From assembly GCA_024635855.1 (NCBI GenBank), contig JAGXHZ010000096.1:1-20586 (forward strand): DNA of 20,586 bases. The letters are read 5' to 3'. The translations under genes were made by a program, and so were the position numbers. This stretch comes from Sulfuricurvum sp. (GTDB lineage: Bacteria; Campylobacterota; Campylobacteria; Campylobacterales; Sulfurimonadaceae). A model generated the notes under the pieces. That model ran no database searches. It was given only the letters and a program-made list of their open reading frames with translations, and had not been told where the DNA came from. This document shows, piece by piece, positions 1-6,700 of the stretch (position 1 is the first letter of the stretch; each line of letters begins with the position of its first letter).

Positions 1-206
1 GGGTAATGCCGCTCATCGAAGTACTCACCTCCAAAGGGATGCTGATGGGGACGGCATTGTCGTTTATGATGGCGATTACAGCACTCTCGCTGCCTGAAGC
101 TATGATCCTAAAACGTGTAATGAGCCTCAAGCTCATCGCCATCTTTTTCGGTACCGTTACACTCGGAATTATGGGTGTCGGGTATCTGTTTAACGCAATT
201 TTATAG
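1..206 (+). CDS. DUF318/ArsP-type permease, C-terminal end (5' truncated)
   Basis: This is the last 67 residues of an integral membrane protein whose 5' part lies before the window; the frame is open from base 3. The piece is very hydrophobic, with about two membrane helices: one around 'ALSFMMAITALSLPEAMIL', then a short 'KRVMSLK' cytoplasmic loop, then a helix ending 'GVGYLFNAIL'. The 'ALSLPEAMILKRVM' stretch resembles the C-terminal end of DUF318 permeases (ArsP/YraQ-like transporters, some linked to metalloid, Cu or Zn export). A small Cys-rich protein gene follows 8 bp later, and then a tiny thioredoxin-like gene, a partner commonly seen beside these permeases. I infer export of a thiol-reactive metal, metalloid or organo-metalloid. 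The substrate cannot be read from this fragment. Confidence 0.7.
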   Translation, partial: VMPLIEVLTSKGMLMGTALSFMMAITALSLPEAMILKRVMSLKLIAIFFGTVTLGIMGVGYLFNAIL

Positions 207-214
207 GAGTCAAT

Positions 215-475
215 ATGAAAATCGAAATTAGTAATCAAAAAAATGGTGTAAAAGCTTTTCTTTCAGGCTTTAGCACTGAAGAGTTAAGCGCTAAAATAGA
301 GGCATGTAAAACTGGAGAATGTTCATGTAACTGTGATCCTGCAATGATGCAAAAGATCGAATCAATTGATCTCGAAAGTGTTCAGGGAGGATCAACGATC
401 ACCATTACCGGAGACGTTGATGCTCAAACCCTTGCACCCATGATGCAAGAATGTCTATTAGGAAATAAAGAATAA
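215..475 (+). CDS. Small Cys-rich protein, putative metal/metalloid binder
   Basis: This 86-residue protein of unknown family has a good Shine-Dalgarno (AGGAGT, 205-210) overlapping the stop codon of the permease gene. Five cysteines are present: C31, C36, C38 and C40 form a Cx4CxCxC cluster ('CKTGECSCNCD'), and C80 lies near the C-terminus. There is no signal peptide and no membrane segment, so a cytoplasmic place is likely. The N-terminus begins MKIEI, as does the thioredoxin-like protein downstream, and the C-terminal half could form a small alpha/beta unit. Clustered thiols between a DUF318-type permease and a redox-active CxxC protein suggest it binds or delivers a thiophilic metal or metalloid. 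That role is inference from motif and context only; I do not recognise the family. Confidence 0.75.
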   Translation: MKIEISNQKNGVKAFLSGFSTEELSAKIEACKTGECSCNCDPAMMQKIESIDLESVQGGSTITITGDVDAQTLAPMMQECLLGNKE

Positions 476-487
476 ACTTTGTTAATC

Positions 488-505
488 TTCCGCATTTATG
501 CGGAA
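488..505 (+). repeat. Hairpin 1 of three (TTCCGCAT / ATGCGGAA)
   Basis: A perfect 8-bp inverted repeat with a 2-nt spacer (arms 488-495 and 498-505) starts 12 bp after the stop of the Cys-rich gene. No T-run follows, so it is not a classical intrinsic terminator. It could protect a 3' end or belong to a repeated intergenic element together with the next two hairpins. Confidence 0.75.
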
Positions 506-520
506 AGCTTTAGGGGATTG

Positions 521-542
521 CAAAGGACAAACTTGTCCTTGC
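521..542 (+). repeat. Hairpin 2 of three (AAGGACAA / TTGTCCTT)
   Basis: The core is a perfect 8-bp inverted repeat (523-530 and 533-540) around the dinucleotide AC. Allowing one bulged A, the stem extends to about 10 bp: GCAA(A)GGACAA pairs with TTGTCCTTGC. It lies between the Cys-rich gene and the thioredoxin-like gene and has no downstream T-run. Confidence 0.75.
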
Positions 543-569
543 CACTTTAGGGACTTTGTTCCTAAAGTG
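543..569 (+). repeat. Hairpin 3 of three (CACTTTAGG / CCTAAAGTG)
   Basis: The arms are 543-553 and 559-569, giving an 11-bp stem with one G-U pair and the 5-nt loop CTTTG. The right-arm core CCTAAAG (561-567) can also pair with a second copy of CTTTAGG at 508-514. That pairing would enclose hairpin 2, so two mutually exclusive folds are possible. It ends 19 bp before the Shine-Dalgarno of the thioredoxin-like gene. Confidence 0.7.
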
Positions 570-600
570 TTTAACATGAAATAATAATAGGAGAAAAACA

Positions 601-837
601 ATGAAAATCGAAATTTTAGGAACAGGCTGTTCCAAATGCAAAGCCCTCGAAGAGGCAACGAAACAAGCGGTAGCACAAAGCGGCAAATTTGCTCAGATCG
701 AAAAAGTCGAAGACATCATGAAAATTATGGAATATGGCGTGATGAGCACCCCCGGACTCGTTATCGACGGTAAAGTCGTAAGTACCGGAAAACTCCTCAC
801 TGTCGGCGAAATCGTCGATCTGATCAAAGTGCACTAA
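601..837 (+). CDS. Redox-active disulfide (thioredoxin-fold) small protein
   Basis: This 78-residue protein has the single-domain thioredoxin/glutaredoxin-like fold of the 'redox-active disulfide protein 2' (MTH895/TM0996) family. The CxxC active site is C10-S-K-C13, within 'GTGCSKCKALEEA'. The cis-proline region is 'MSTPGLVIDGKVV' (P51), and the usual C-terminal helix follows. The length is normal for the family. AGGAG at 589-593 lies 7 nt before the ATG. Members are small cytoplasmic thiol oxidoreductases often encoded beside DUF318 permeases, as here. It may reduce a metalloid or keep the Cys-rich partner or the permease thiols reduced; the specific partner is inference. The family assignment is firm. 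Confidence 0.92.
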   Translation: MKIEILGTGCSKCKALEEATKQAVAQSGKFAQIEKVEDIMKIMEYGVMSTPGLVIDGKVVSTGKLLTVGEIVDLIKVH

Positions 838-899
838 ATTTTATTTGTAATGGTGAAAAACCCTAAATGTAGCTGGACATCCTTTTTAGTATAAATCAC

Positions 900-905
900 T
901 ATAAT
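900..905 (+). promoter_or_regulatory. TATAAT -10 box 6 nt before the ogt ATG (possible leaderless start)
   Basis: A consensus TATAAT ends 6 nt before the ATG at 912, in AT-rich DNA. No well-spaced -35 is visible: TGGACA at 874-879 would need a 20-nt spacer. With the usual 6-7 nt between the -10 box and the transcription start, the transcript would begin at or next to the ATG. No Shine-Dalgarno is present. Confidence 0.5.
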
Positions 906-911
906 GGATGT

Positions 912-1376
912 ATGAAAAAACTTCAACGTATGATCACTTCCCCGATTGGCATATTGATTGCCGAGTGTGAGGAAGAAGCAATCATCGCTCTCGATTTTGC
1001 TAATGACTCCTCTCAAATAGAAAACTCTGAACATCCGCTTTTACTTCAGCTGGAAAAGGAATTACACGAATATTTCGAAGGTCAACGCCATGACTTTACA
1101 CTGCCTTTAAATCCACAAGGGACACTGTTTCAAATAAGTGTTTGGAAAACTCTACAAAGTATCCCCTACGGAACAACAATATCCTATGCAGAAGAAGCAA
1201 AGAAACTCGGAAATCCTAAAGCTGTCCGTGCTGTTGCTAATGCCAATGGTAGAAACCCTATCGTTATCTTGATCCCCTGTCACCGTGTTATTGCTAGTAG
1301 TGGAGGTCTGGGAGGATACAGCGGAGGGATAGAAAAAAAAGAGTTTTTGTTGGCGTTAGAGAAGAAAGAAAATTAG
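912..1376 (+). CDS. ogt: Methylated-DNA--protein-cysteine S-methyltransferase
   Basis: This 154-residue suicide DNA-repair enzyme transfers alkyl groups from O6-alkylguanine (and O4-alkylthymine) to its own cysteine. The active site is in 'VILIPCHRVIASSGGLGGYSGG', with acceptor C123 in PCHRV. The helix-turn-helix region 'IPYGTTISYAEEAKKLGNPKAVRAVANANGRNP' carries the Arg finger region (R106) and the N-GRNP turn. An N-terminal RNase H-like part covers about residues 1-65. Length and order fit the Ogt group, without an Ada domain. It appears to be a single-gene transcript. Upstream ATGs at 904 and 908 are out of frame, so 912 is the start. The gene ends 4 bp from the convergent gene that terminates at 1381. 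Confidence 0.93.
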   Translation: MKKLQRMITSPIGILIAECEEEAIIALDFANDSSQIENSEHPLLLQLEKELHEYFEGQRHDFTLPLNPQGTLFQISVWKTLQSIPYGTTISYAEEAKKLGNPKAVRAVANANGRNPIVILIPCHRVIASSGGLGGYSGGIEKKEFLLALEKKEN

Positions 1377-1380
1377 GGTT

Positions 1381-1998
1381 CTATTTCATCGCCATCATCA
1401 AAAATCCAGTAAAGCCTGCATTATCTGCACCAATCAAAGGAGATACGTGTGATTTCATCTCTTTAAGTATCTGAGTATAGCGCATATAAAATTCATAGGT
1501 CGGTTTGGGCTTATACTCTAAACCGCTTATATTGAAGAATTTGATAATGTCCTTGGTTGTGGTCGGTTTGATAAAAAACTCTTTATCCCGTGCGTAATAA
1601 TAGGGGATGAGCGTCACAATCGACCATTTTGCGAGCTTGTAGATACTGAGGACATCGACGAGGATTCTAAACCCTTTCTCTTGATCAGCGTGCAAAAGTT
1701 CATACAATCCGATAGCAAACATATCTTGCTGTTCCATACTCATCGCTTTTACCATATCACGGACTTTTGGTTTTTCAAAAAGCGAGATAAGAGAGGATTT
1801 AGAGACGATTTTGGCAAAGCCCTCACCTATCTCTTCGGTACGTGAAAATTTCTCAGGCGCGAAGAGTTCTCTTACACTTTCAGCTATTTTTGCCGTATTA
1901 TGACGTTTGATGATCGGTAGCAGTGCTTCGTCTTCGAACCCTTTGGGATAAAAGGTGAAAAAACTTGCTTCAGCTTCTTTGAGCTTTTGCAGATTCAT
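1381..1998 (-). CDS. Conserved-looking protein of unknown function (205 aa)
   Basis: I do not recognise this protein. The start at 1998 (MNLQKLKEAEAS) is preferred because AAGGA lies 6-7 nt before it. The longer reading from 2040 has no such site and would run into the upstream VOC gene. The protein is soluble and mostly helical, with alternating charged and hydrophobic residues, no signal peptide, and no Cys or His metal site. A moderately hydrophobic helix-turn segment reads 'LAKWSIVTLIPYYYARDKEFF'. The C-terminal end 'GADNAGFTGFLMMAMK' is unusually Gly/Met-rich. It follows the VOC-family gene by 19 bp on the same strand, so the two are probably co-transcribed. It converges on ogt with a 4-bp gap and no terminator hairpin. 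Confidence 0.8.
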   Translation of the reverse strand: MNLQKLKEAEASFFTFYPKGFEDEALLPIIKRHNTAKIAESVRELFAPEKFSRTEEIGEGFAKIVSKSSLISLFEKPKVRDMVKAMSMEQQDMFAIGLYELLHADQEKGFRILVDVLSIYKLAKWSIVTLIPYYYARDKEFFIKPTTTKDIIKFFNISGLEYKPKPTYEFYMRYTQILKEMKSHVSPLIGADNAGFTGFLMMAMK

Positions 1999-2017
1999 CG
2001 CTAATCCTTTGCGTTGT

Positions 2018-2407
2018 TTAACACGCCATCTTATATTCAATCACCGATATTACCGCTCCTTGCGGGTCTTGTATAATAGCAAAATCGCCGACTTTCGGTA
2101 TCGGCGTAATCTCGACAATAACATTTGCCCCTAGCTCTTTTACCTTCTCTAGCGTGGCTTTAATGTCTGTGACGGTTATGTAATTGCCCCAATGCGGCGG
2201 TATTTTTTCATCACCACAATGTTTTATGTCCATTATTCCAGCCATCTCTTGACCGTTAATCGATACCACTTGGTAGTCAAAATCGACATTATCAGCTTTT
2301 TTAAACTCCCAACCAAAAACGTCACCATAAAACTTTTTTGCCCCTTCGACATCGCCCGTTAAAAGCTCAAACCAACTAAATGCACCGTGCGTAGTAAATG
2401 GATTCAT
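2018..2407 (-). CDS. VOC (glyoxalase/bleomycin-resistance fold) family protein
   Basis: This 129-residue single-chain VOC protein is of the type resembling the mycobacterial CFP30B/27-kDa antigen. The N-terminal half carries 'SWFELLTGDVEGAKKFYGDVFGWEF' (about residues 11-35), the classic beta-alpha-beta start of the fold. The C-terminal half has 'DFAIIQDPQGAVISVIEYK' (109-126). VOC proteins are metal-dependent lyases, isomerases or dioxygenases, or drug-binding proteins; the substrate cannot be assigned. AAGGA about 8-9 nt before the ATG supports the start. A GATAAT box on the minus strand at 2445-2440 is a possible -10. The gene is probably co-transcribed with the unknown gene downstream. 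A second VOC gene lies upstream on the same strand across an 85-bp gap. Confidence 0.88.
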   Translation of the reverse strand: MNPFTTHGAFSWFELLTGDVEGAKKFYGDVFGWEFKKADNVDFDYQVVSINGQEMAGIMDIKHCGDEKIPPHWGNYITVTDIKATLEKVKELGANVIVEITPIPKVGDFAIIQDPQGAVISVIEYKMAC

Positions 2408-2492
2408 TGAATGTTCCTTATTTAATTTTCTTTCATTTGATTATCGTACCATCATTTTATTGTTGTGAAATATTCAACTTCCGAAAATCTCA

Positions 2493-2906
2493 TTATACTA
2501 CTTGTGTTGCAAAGCCAAAAACATACCCGTTAATATCGCGTATGTAAAATTCCCGCATTCCATACCATGTCGTATCAATAGGTTTTATGACTTCAACTTT
2601 TGAAGCAATGGTTTCATAGAACTGATCTACATCGTCCACTCGGATATAATAAGTTGCCGATGCACCGATATCGGTAAAAAAGTTTCCTATATCTTCACGC
2701 AGGCTCTCTTCTTGTTGAAGCATTATTTCCACCCCGCCCGATTTTACCATCGCAAAAAGGTAGTTTTTGCCCTCTTCTAAGTCAGGGCCAATACTGCTTT
2801 TATCTTCAGGAACAGCCATAATGGGGATAAATCCCAAAATATCTCTATAAAAGGCAATGCTCTTACGAATATCTCTAACCGCTAAATTAATGATTAAATT
2901 TTGCAT
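2493..2906 (-). CDS. VOC (glyoxalase/bleomycin-resistance fold) family protein
   Basis: This 137-residue VOC protein differs from its neighbour. The first half has 'LAVRDIRKSIAFYRDILGF' (8-26). The second half has 'YYIRVDDVDQFYETI' (86-100) and the closing 'MREFYIRDINGYVFGFA' (117-133), typical of glyoxalase-like proteins that keep the metal-ligand Glu of the last strand. The ATG at 2906 is chosen because AAGGA lies 6 nt upstream. The in-frame ATG at 2942 lies before a TATAAT box (2936-2931), so it would not be transcribed. The role is unknown; candidates include dioxygenase-like, drug-sequestering or methylglyoxal-related activity. The gene is divergent from the LOV regulator gene and shares a 138-bp control region with it. 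Confidence 0.88.
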   Translation of the reverse strand: MQNLIINLAVRDIRKSIAFYRDILGFIPIMAVPEDKSSIGPDLEEGKNYLFAMVKSGGVEIMLQQEESLREDIGNFFTDIGASATYYIRVDDVDQFYETIASKVEVIKPIDTTWYGMREFYIRDINGYVFGFATQVV

Positions 2907-2930
2907 CTTTGATCCTTCTTTTTTACAACT

Positions 2931-2936
2931 ATTATA
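2931..2936 (-). promoter_or_regulatory. TATAAT -10 box for the VOC gene starting at 2906
   Basis: On the minus strand, TATAAT (2936-2931) lies 24 nt upstream of the ATG at 2906. It predicts a start near 2924 and a leader of about 18 nt that contains the AAGGA site. TACTTTTA (2950-2943) lies upstream; no -35 is visible. The box falls inside codons of the longer possible ORF, which argues for the shorter start. Confidence 0.55.
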
Positions 2937-3032
2937 ATCCATTAAAAGTAAACACTCGCGTGGTGGATAGGGAAAATAACTTCTAAATTTGCTCTTTTTT
3001 ATTTAAAAGGCACTTCACGGGTACTTTTATAC

Positions 3033-3038
3033 TATAAT
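3033..3038 (+). promoter_or_regulatory. TATAAT -10 box 6 nt before the LOV-regulator ATG (possible leaderless start)
   Basis: A consensus TATAAT ends 6 nt before the ATG at 3045, the same spacing as at ogt, and no Shine-Dalgarno is present. TACTTTTA (3022-3029) lies just upstream and mirrors the TACTTTTA before the divergent VOC promoter. Transcription would begin within a base or two of the ATG. Confidence 0.55.
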
Positions 3039-3044
3039 CAAAAT

Positions 3045-3764
3045 ATGAATAACAAATTACTTATAAAATTGTCTGATGACTGTTACTGGAATCCTGATAC
3101 CCGTATCGTTATAGATCATGACAAAGTTATTGTTTTAACCGCCAGCATGACGAGACTGCTTAATTATCTTGTCAATAATTTTGACAAATCTGTTCATATC
3201 ATTGATATTTTTTTAGATGTTTTTTATGAGTACGATAAAGAATTTAAAGCCAAAATAATCCGAAATATGATTAGTGATTTACGAAAAAAAGTCCCTTGTT
3301 TAGAAATAAGTAATTTTTACGGCGGGCGTTATATGCTCCGAAAATTTCATGATGATAACAGTGAATTTCAAAAATACCTTTTGGATATTTTGGATCAAGC
3401 TAAAAATGGAATCATCATTACCAATCCCAATCTGCCTGATAATCCTCTAATTTATGTAAACCAAGCATTTAGCGATCTATTTGGGTACACACGGGATGAA
3501 GTCATCCATAAAAATTGCCGTTTTTTACATAGAGACGATCGAGACCAGTCGGCATTGGATGAAATACGACGTGCAATAACGGCTAAAACAAACGTCACCG
3601 TTACATTACGCAACTATGACAAAGAGGGGCAGCTTGTTTATAATGAAATCACTATCAGCCCTATATTTGATAAGGAAACTGGGAAACTACTTTACTTTTT
3701 AGGTGTTCAAAAAGACGTCAGCCGTGTTAATCAGCTGATGCAGCAAATCAAAGGAATTGTTTAA
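3045..3764 (+). CDS. Winged-helix DNA-binding / LOV blue-light sensor fusion protein
   Basis: This 239-residue protein has two domains. Residues about 5-100 look like an OmpR/PhoB-type winged helix without a receiver domain: 'LTASMTRLLNYLVNN' (31-45), the recognition-helix region 'KAKIIRNMISDLRKKV' (68-83) and the wing 'ISNFYGGRYML' (88-98). Residues about 111-228 form a LOV-type PAS domain: 'IIITNPNLPDNPLIYVNQAF', then 'HKNCRFLHRDDRDQ' with the photoadduct cysteine C158. The flavin-contact asparagines are N157, N190 (NYDKEG) and N200 (YNEITISP), and the signalling glutamine is Q222 (GVQKDV). All residues needed for FMN binding and the cysteinyl adduct are therefore present. It is probably a light- or redox-switched transcription factor, perhaps autoregulatory. 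It is the first gene of a three-gene operon; the kinase gene follows 3 bp later. The light function is inferred from residues. Confidence 0.88.
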   Translation: MNNKLLIKLSDDCYWNPDTRIVIDHDKVIVLTASMTRLLNYLVNNFDKSVHIIDIFLDVFYEYDKEFKAKIIRNMISDLRKKVPCLEISNFYGGRYMLRKFHDDNSEFQKYLLDILDQAKNGIIITNPNLPDNPLIYVNQAFSDLFGYTRDEVIHKNCRFLHRDDRDQSALDEIRRAITAKTNVTVTLRNYDKEGQLVYNEITISPIFDKETGKLLYFLGVQKDVSRVNQLMQQIKGIV

Positions 3765-3767
3765 TCT

Positions 3768-6700
3768 ATGCCAATTAAAAAAGAATTTAATCTGAATTAT
3801 GAAAATTTGACTCTTGTGGGATTAGGTGCGAGCGCGGGAGGGTTTGAGGCTCTTTTAAAATTTATCCAAAATATCGAACCATCCGATGCAATAACGTACA
3901 TCATTACACAGCACCTCGACCCAAAACAACCGACGATGTTGGGTTCATTGCTCCAAAAATATTCCAAACTTCCTATTATTCAAGTGACCAATAAAATGAA
4001 GCCAAAGGGCAATACAATTTATTTCTGTCCGCCAAGTTTTGATTTAGTAATCGAAGATGGTCACTTTCTCTTAATGACACCTCCTCTCAAGCCCTACCCA
4101 AAACCCTCCGTTAACCGTTTCTTTAAATCACTTGCACTCGAAAAAAAAGAAAAAGCGATTGGAATTATCTTAAGCGGTACAGGAAGTGATGGAGCTGAGG
4201 GAATTGTGGCGATTAAGCAAAATGGGGGAATCGCCCTTGCTCAAAATGAAAATGCCAAATATTTTTCAATGCCCAAAGCCGCAATCGATACGGAAGCAGT
4301 AGATGCAGTACTTCCTCCTGATCTTCTCGCGCAGGGGATTATTTATGCTATCGATGATCCCACCTATTTTGACCGTCATTTTGATGTGTTGGACAACATT
4401 GATAAAGTTTTTAGCCTCCTCAACCAAAAAGGAGAGGTTGATTTTAGCGATTACAAAGAAGCCACCATCCATCGCCGACTTGAACGCAGAATCATCGAAA
4501 CCAAATCTGAAAGTGTTGATGAATATATCACCCTTTTGCAACGCTCTTCAGCAGAGATACTGAATCTGAAAAAAGAACTTCTCATTATCGTTACCTCTTT
4601 GTTTCGTGACAAAGAGGCTTTTGCCGCATTGGAAGAGCACTTAGAAAGAATGCTCGCCGACAAACTTGATACCCATGTACGTATATGGGTTGCAGGCTGT
4701 GCGTTTGGTGATGAAGCCTATTCTATCGCCATTGTAATTACTGAACTTCTCAAGAAGATGGGAATGACTAAAAAAGTGACCATTTTTGCAACCGATGTCA
4801 GCGAAGAAGCTATCGACGAAGCCCGAAGCAGGAACTTTAGCGAAGACGAAGTGAGTCACATCGATCCGTTCCTGATAAACCTTTATTTTGTGGAAAAAAA
4901 CCATCGATATACTCCGACCAAAAGCATACGCGACATGATTGTATTTTCGAAGCATGACGTTATCAAAGATCCTCCATTTTTAAATCTTGATTTTGTCAGC
5001 TGCCGCAATCTGCTGATCTATTTCAACCCTGATTTACAGCAACGCGTTCAGAGTATTTTTTATTATGCTTTGCGTTATCAGGGGCTGATGTTTTTAGGAT
5101 CTTCCGAAACAATCGGAACATTGACCAATCTTTATTCCATCGTCGATAACAAATACAAAATTTATCGCAAATCCAATGATACGGGTGTAATAGATATCGA
5201 AGGGTTAGCCTATTTTCAGAAAAAAGAGTTCAAGCGCGGTACGAAAAAATTGCGCGATGAAGTCAACAGTCTGGATGTTAATGCCTCCATCAACAGTGCT
5301 GTAACCTCCTTTTTTGCAGTCAATGGGGTGGTTATAGATGGCAATGGAACGATCTTGTTTTTCAAGGGAGAGAACAAATACATCTCCAATCCGCAGGGGC
5401 TTGTGACCAACGATATTTACAAACAAGTTTCCGATTTTTTACGTTTAGACATGAGGGCGACACTGAGTGAAGTCATCCGAAATGAGCAAGTTGTTGTCTC
5501 TAAAAAAATCAGAGTTTTACCTCTGAGCGATGAACGAAATTATGTTGTCATCACCGCGTTTCCTCTCGGACACAATAAGCTCTCAGAAAACAGTTTCTTC
5601 ATCACCTTTGATGATATCAATGAAAAAGAGACCTCGTCTATTTCTTCTTATCAGCCCCAAACCGTCGATGGATACGACTTCAACATTCTCGAGAATGAAC
5701 TCTCTGCTCTCAAAGAGCGGCTTCAAATCACGATTGAAGAACTTGAAACCTCCAACGAAGAGCTCCAAAGTACCAATGAAGAGTTGCAAAGCACCAATGA
5801 AGAACTCCAAAGCACCAACGAAGAGTTAGAGACTTCCAATGAAGAACTGCAAAGTACCAACGAGGAACTGCGTACCGTCAATGACGAGTTTGAGCACAAA
5901 AACAACGAACTCGCCTTTGTCAATGAGGCACTCAACAAAGTAGTAGAAGTGATCAATACTGATGTGTTGATTTTAGATAAAAATCTGGATCTTTTTCTTC
6001 ATACCAAAGGTGTTGAGAAGTTTTTCGAAATTGCCAATGCCAATCGAATCAATCTAAGCGAAATTATTATTCATGAGTATTTTCCTATCCCCAATCTTTT
6101 TGACGATATTAAAAATGTCGTTCAAAATGCCAATGAAGTGCAGTACGATTTAACCATCGATCATCGAATTTATTGGCTGCAAATAAAACGAATCAATCTA
6201 TCTGCTAATGATTACGGCGTTATTATCAGCTTTACCGACAAAACAGATATTATCCGTAATCAAGAGTTGATGTTTCAGCAGTCCAAACTCGCCAGTATGG
6301 GAGAAATGATCGGTAATATTGCCCATCAATGGCGGCAACCGCTCAATACTTTGGCACTAAATCTTTTTGGTATACAGAAAAAATTCGAAAACAAGACGAT
6401 TGATGAGACGATGTTTAATACCTTCGTGGAAGAGTCTCAAAACAACATACAGCACATGTCTTCAACCATTGATGATTTTAGAGATTTTTTCAATCCTAAC
6501 AAATCAAAAAAGCTTTTTTCTCTGTACGAAATTACCAAAAAAACCATTTCATTTGTCAAAGATACGTTTGACAATCATAATATTGTCATCCAAAATGATA
6601 CCCATGAGGACGTACAAATCTATGGATTTGAAAATGAGTTTGCTCAAGTGCTACTCAATATTTTGAATAACTCAAAAGACGCCCTCATTAAAACCGGTAA

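Noticed and set aside
482..676. 64-codon minus-strand ORF covering the hairpin region and the start of the thioredoxin-like gene.
   Set aside because: It runs antisense through three hairpins and a certain gene, has no ribosome-binding site and no recognisable product.
874..905. TGGACA (874-879) as a -35 partner of the ogt TATAAT.
   Set aside because: The spacer would be 20 nt, too long for sigma-70; Campylobacterota promoters often lack a -35.
2907..2942. Upstream ATG at 2942 giving a 12-residue longer VOC protein.
   Set aside because: The extension contains the TATAAT box, and the Shine-Dalgarno sits before the ATG at 2906.
5530..5829. Plus-strand ORF (99 codons) and minus-strand ORFs over the coiled-coil region.
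   Set aside because: They are out-of-frame shadows of the repeat codons; their low-complexity Ser/Lys/Leu content comes from the repeat.
5736..5882. Regular 21-bp repeats suggesting a CRISPR or minisatellite.
   Set aside because: The units are contiguous, in frame, and vary at third codon positions; they encode a coiled coil typical of this protein family.
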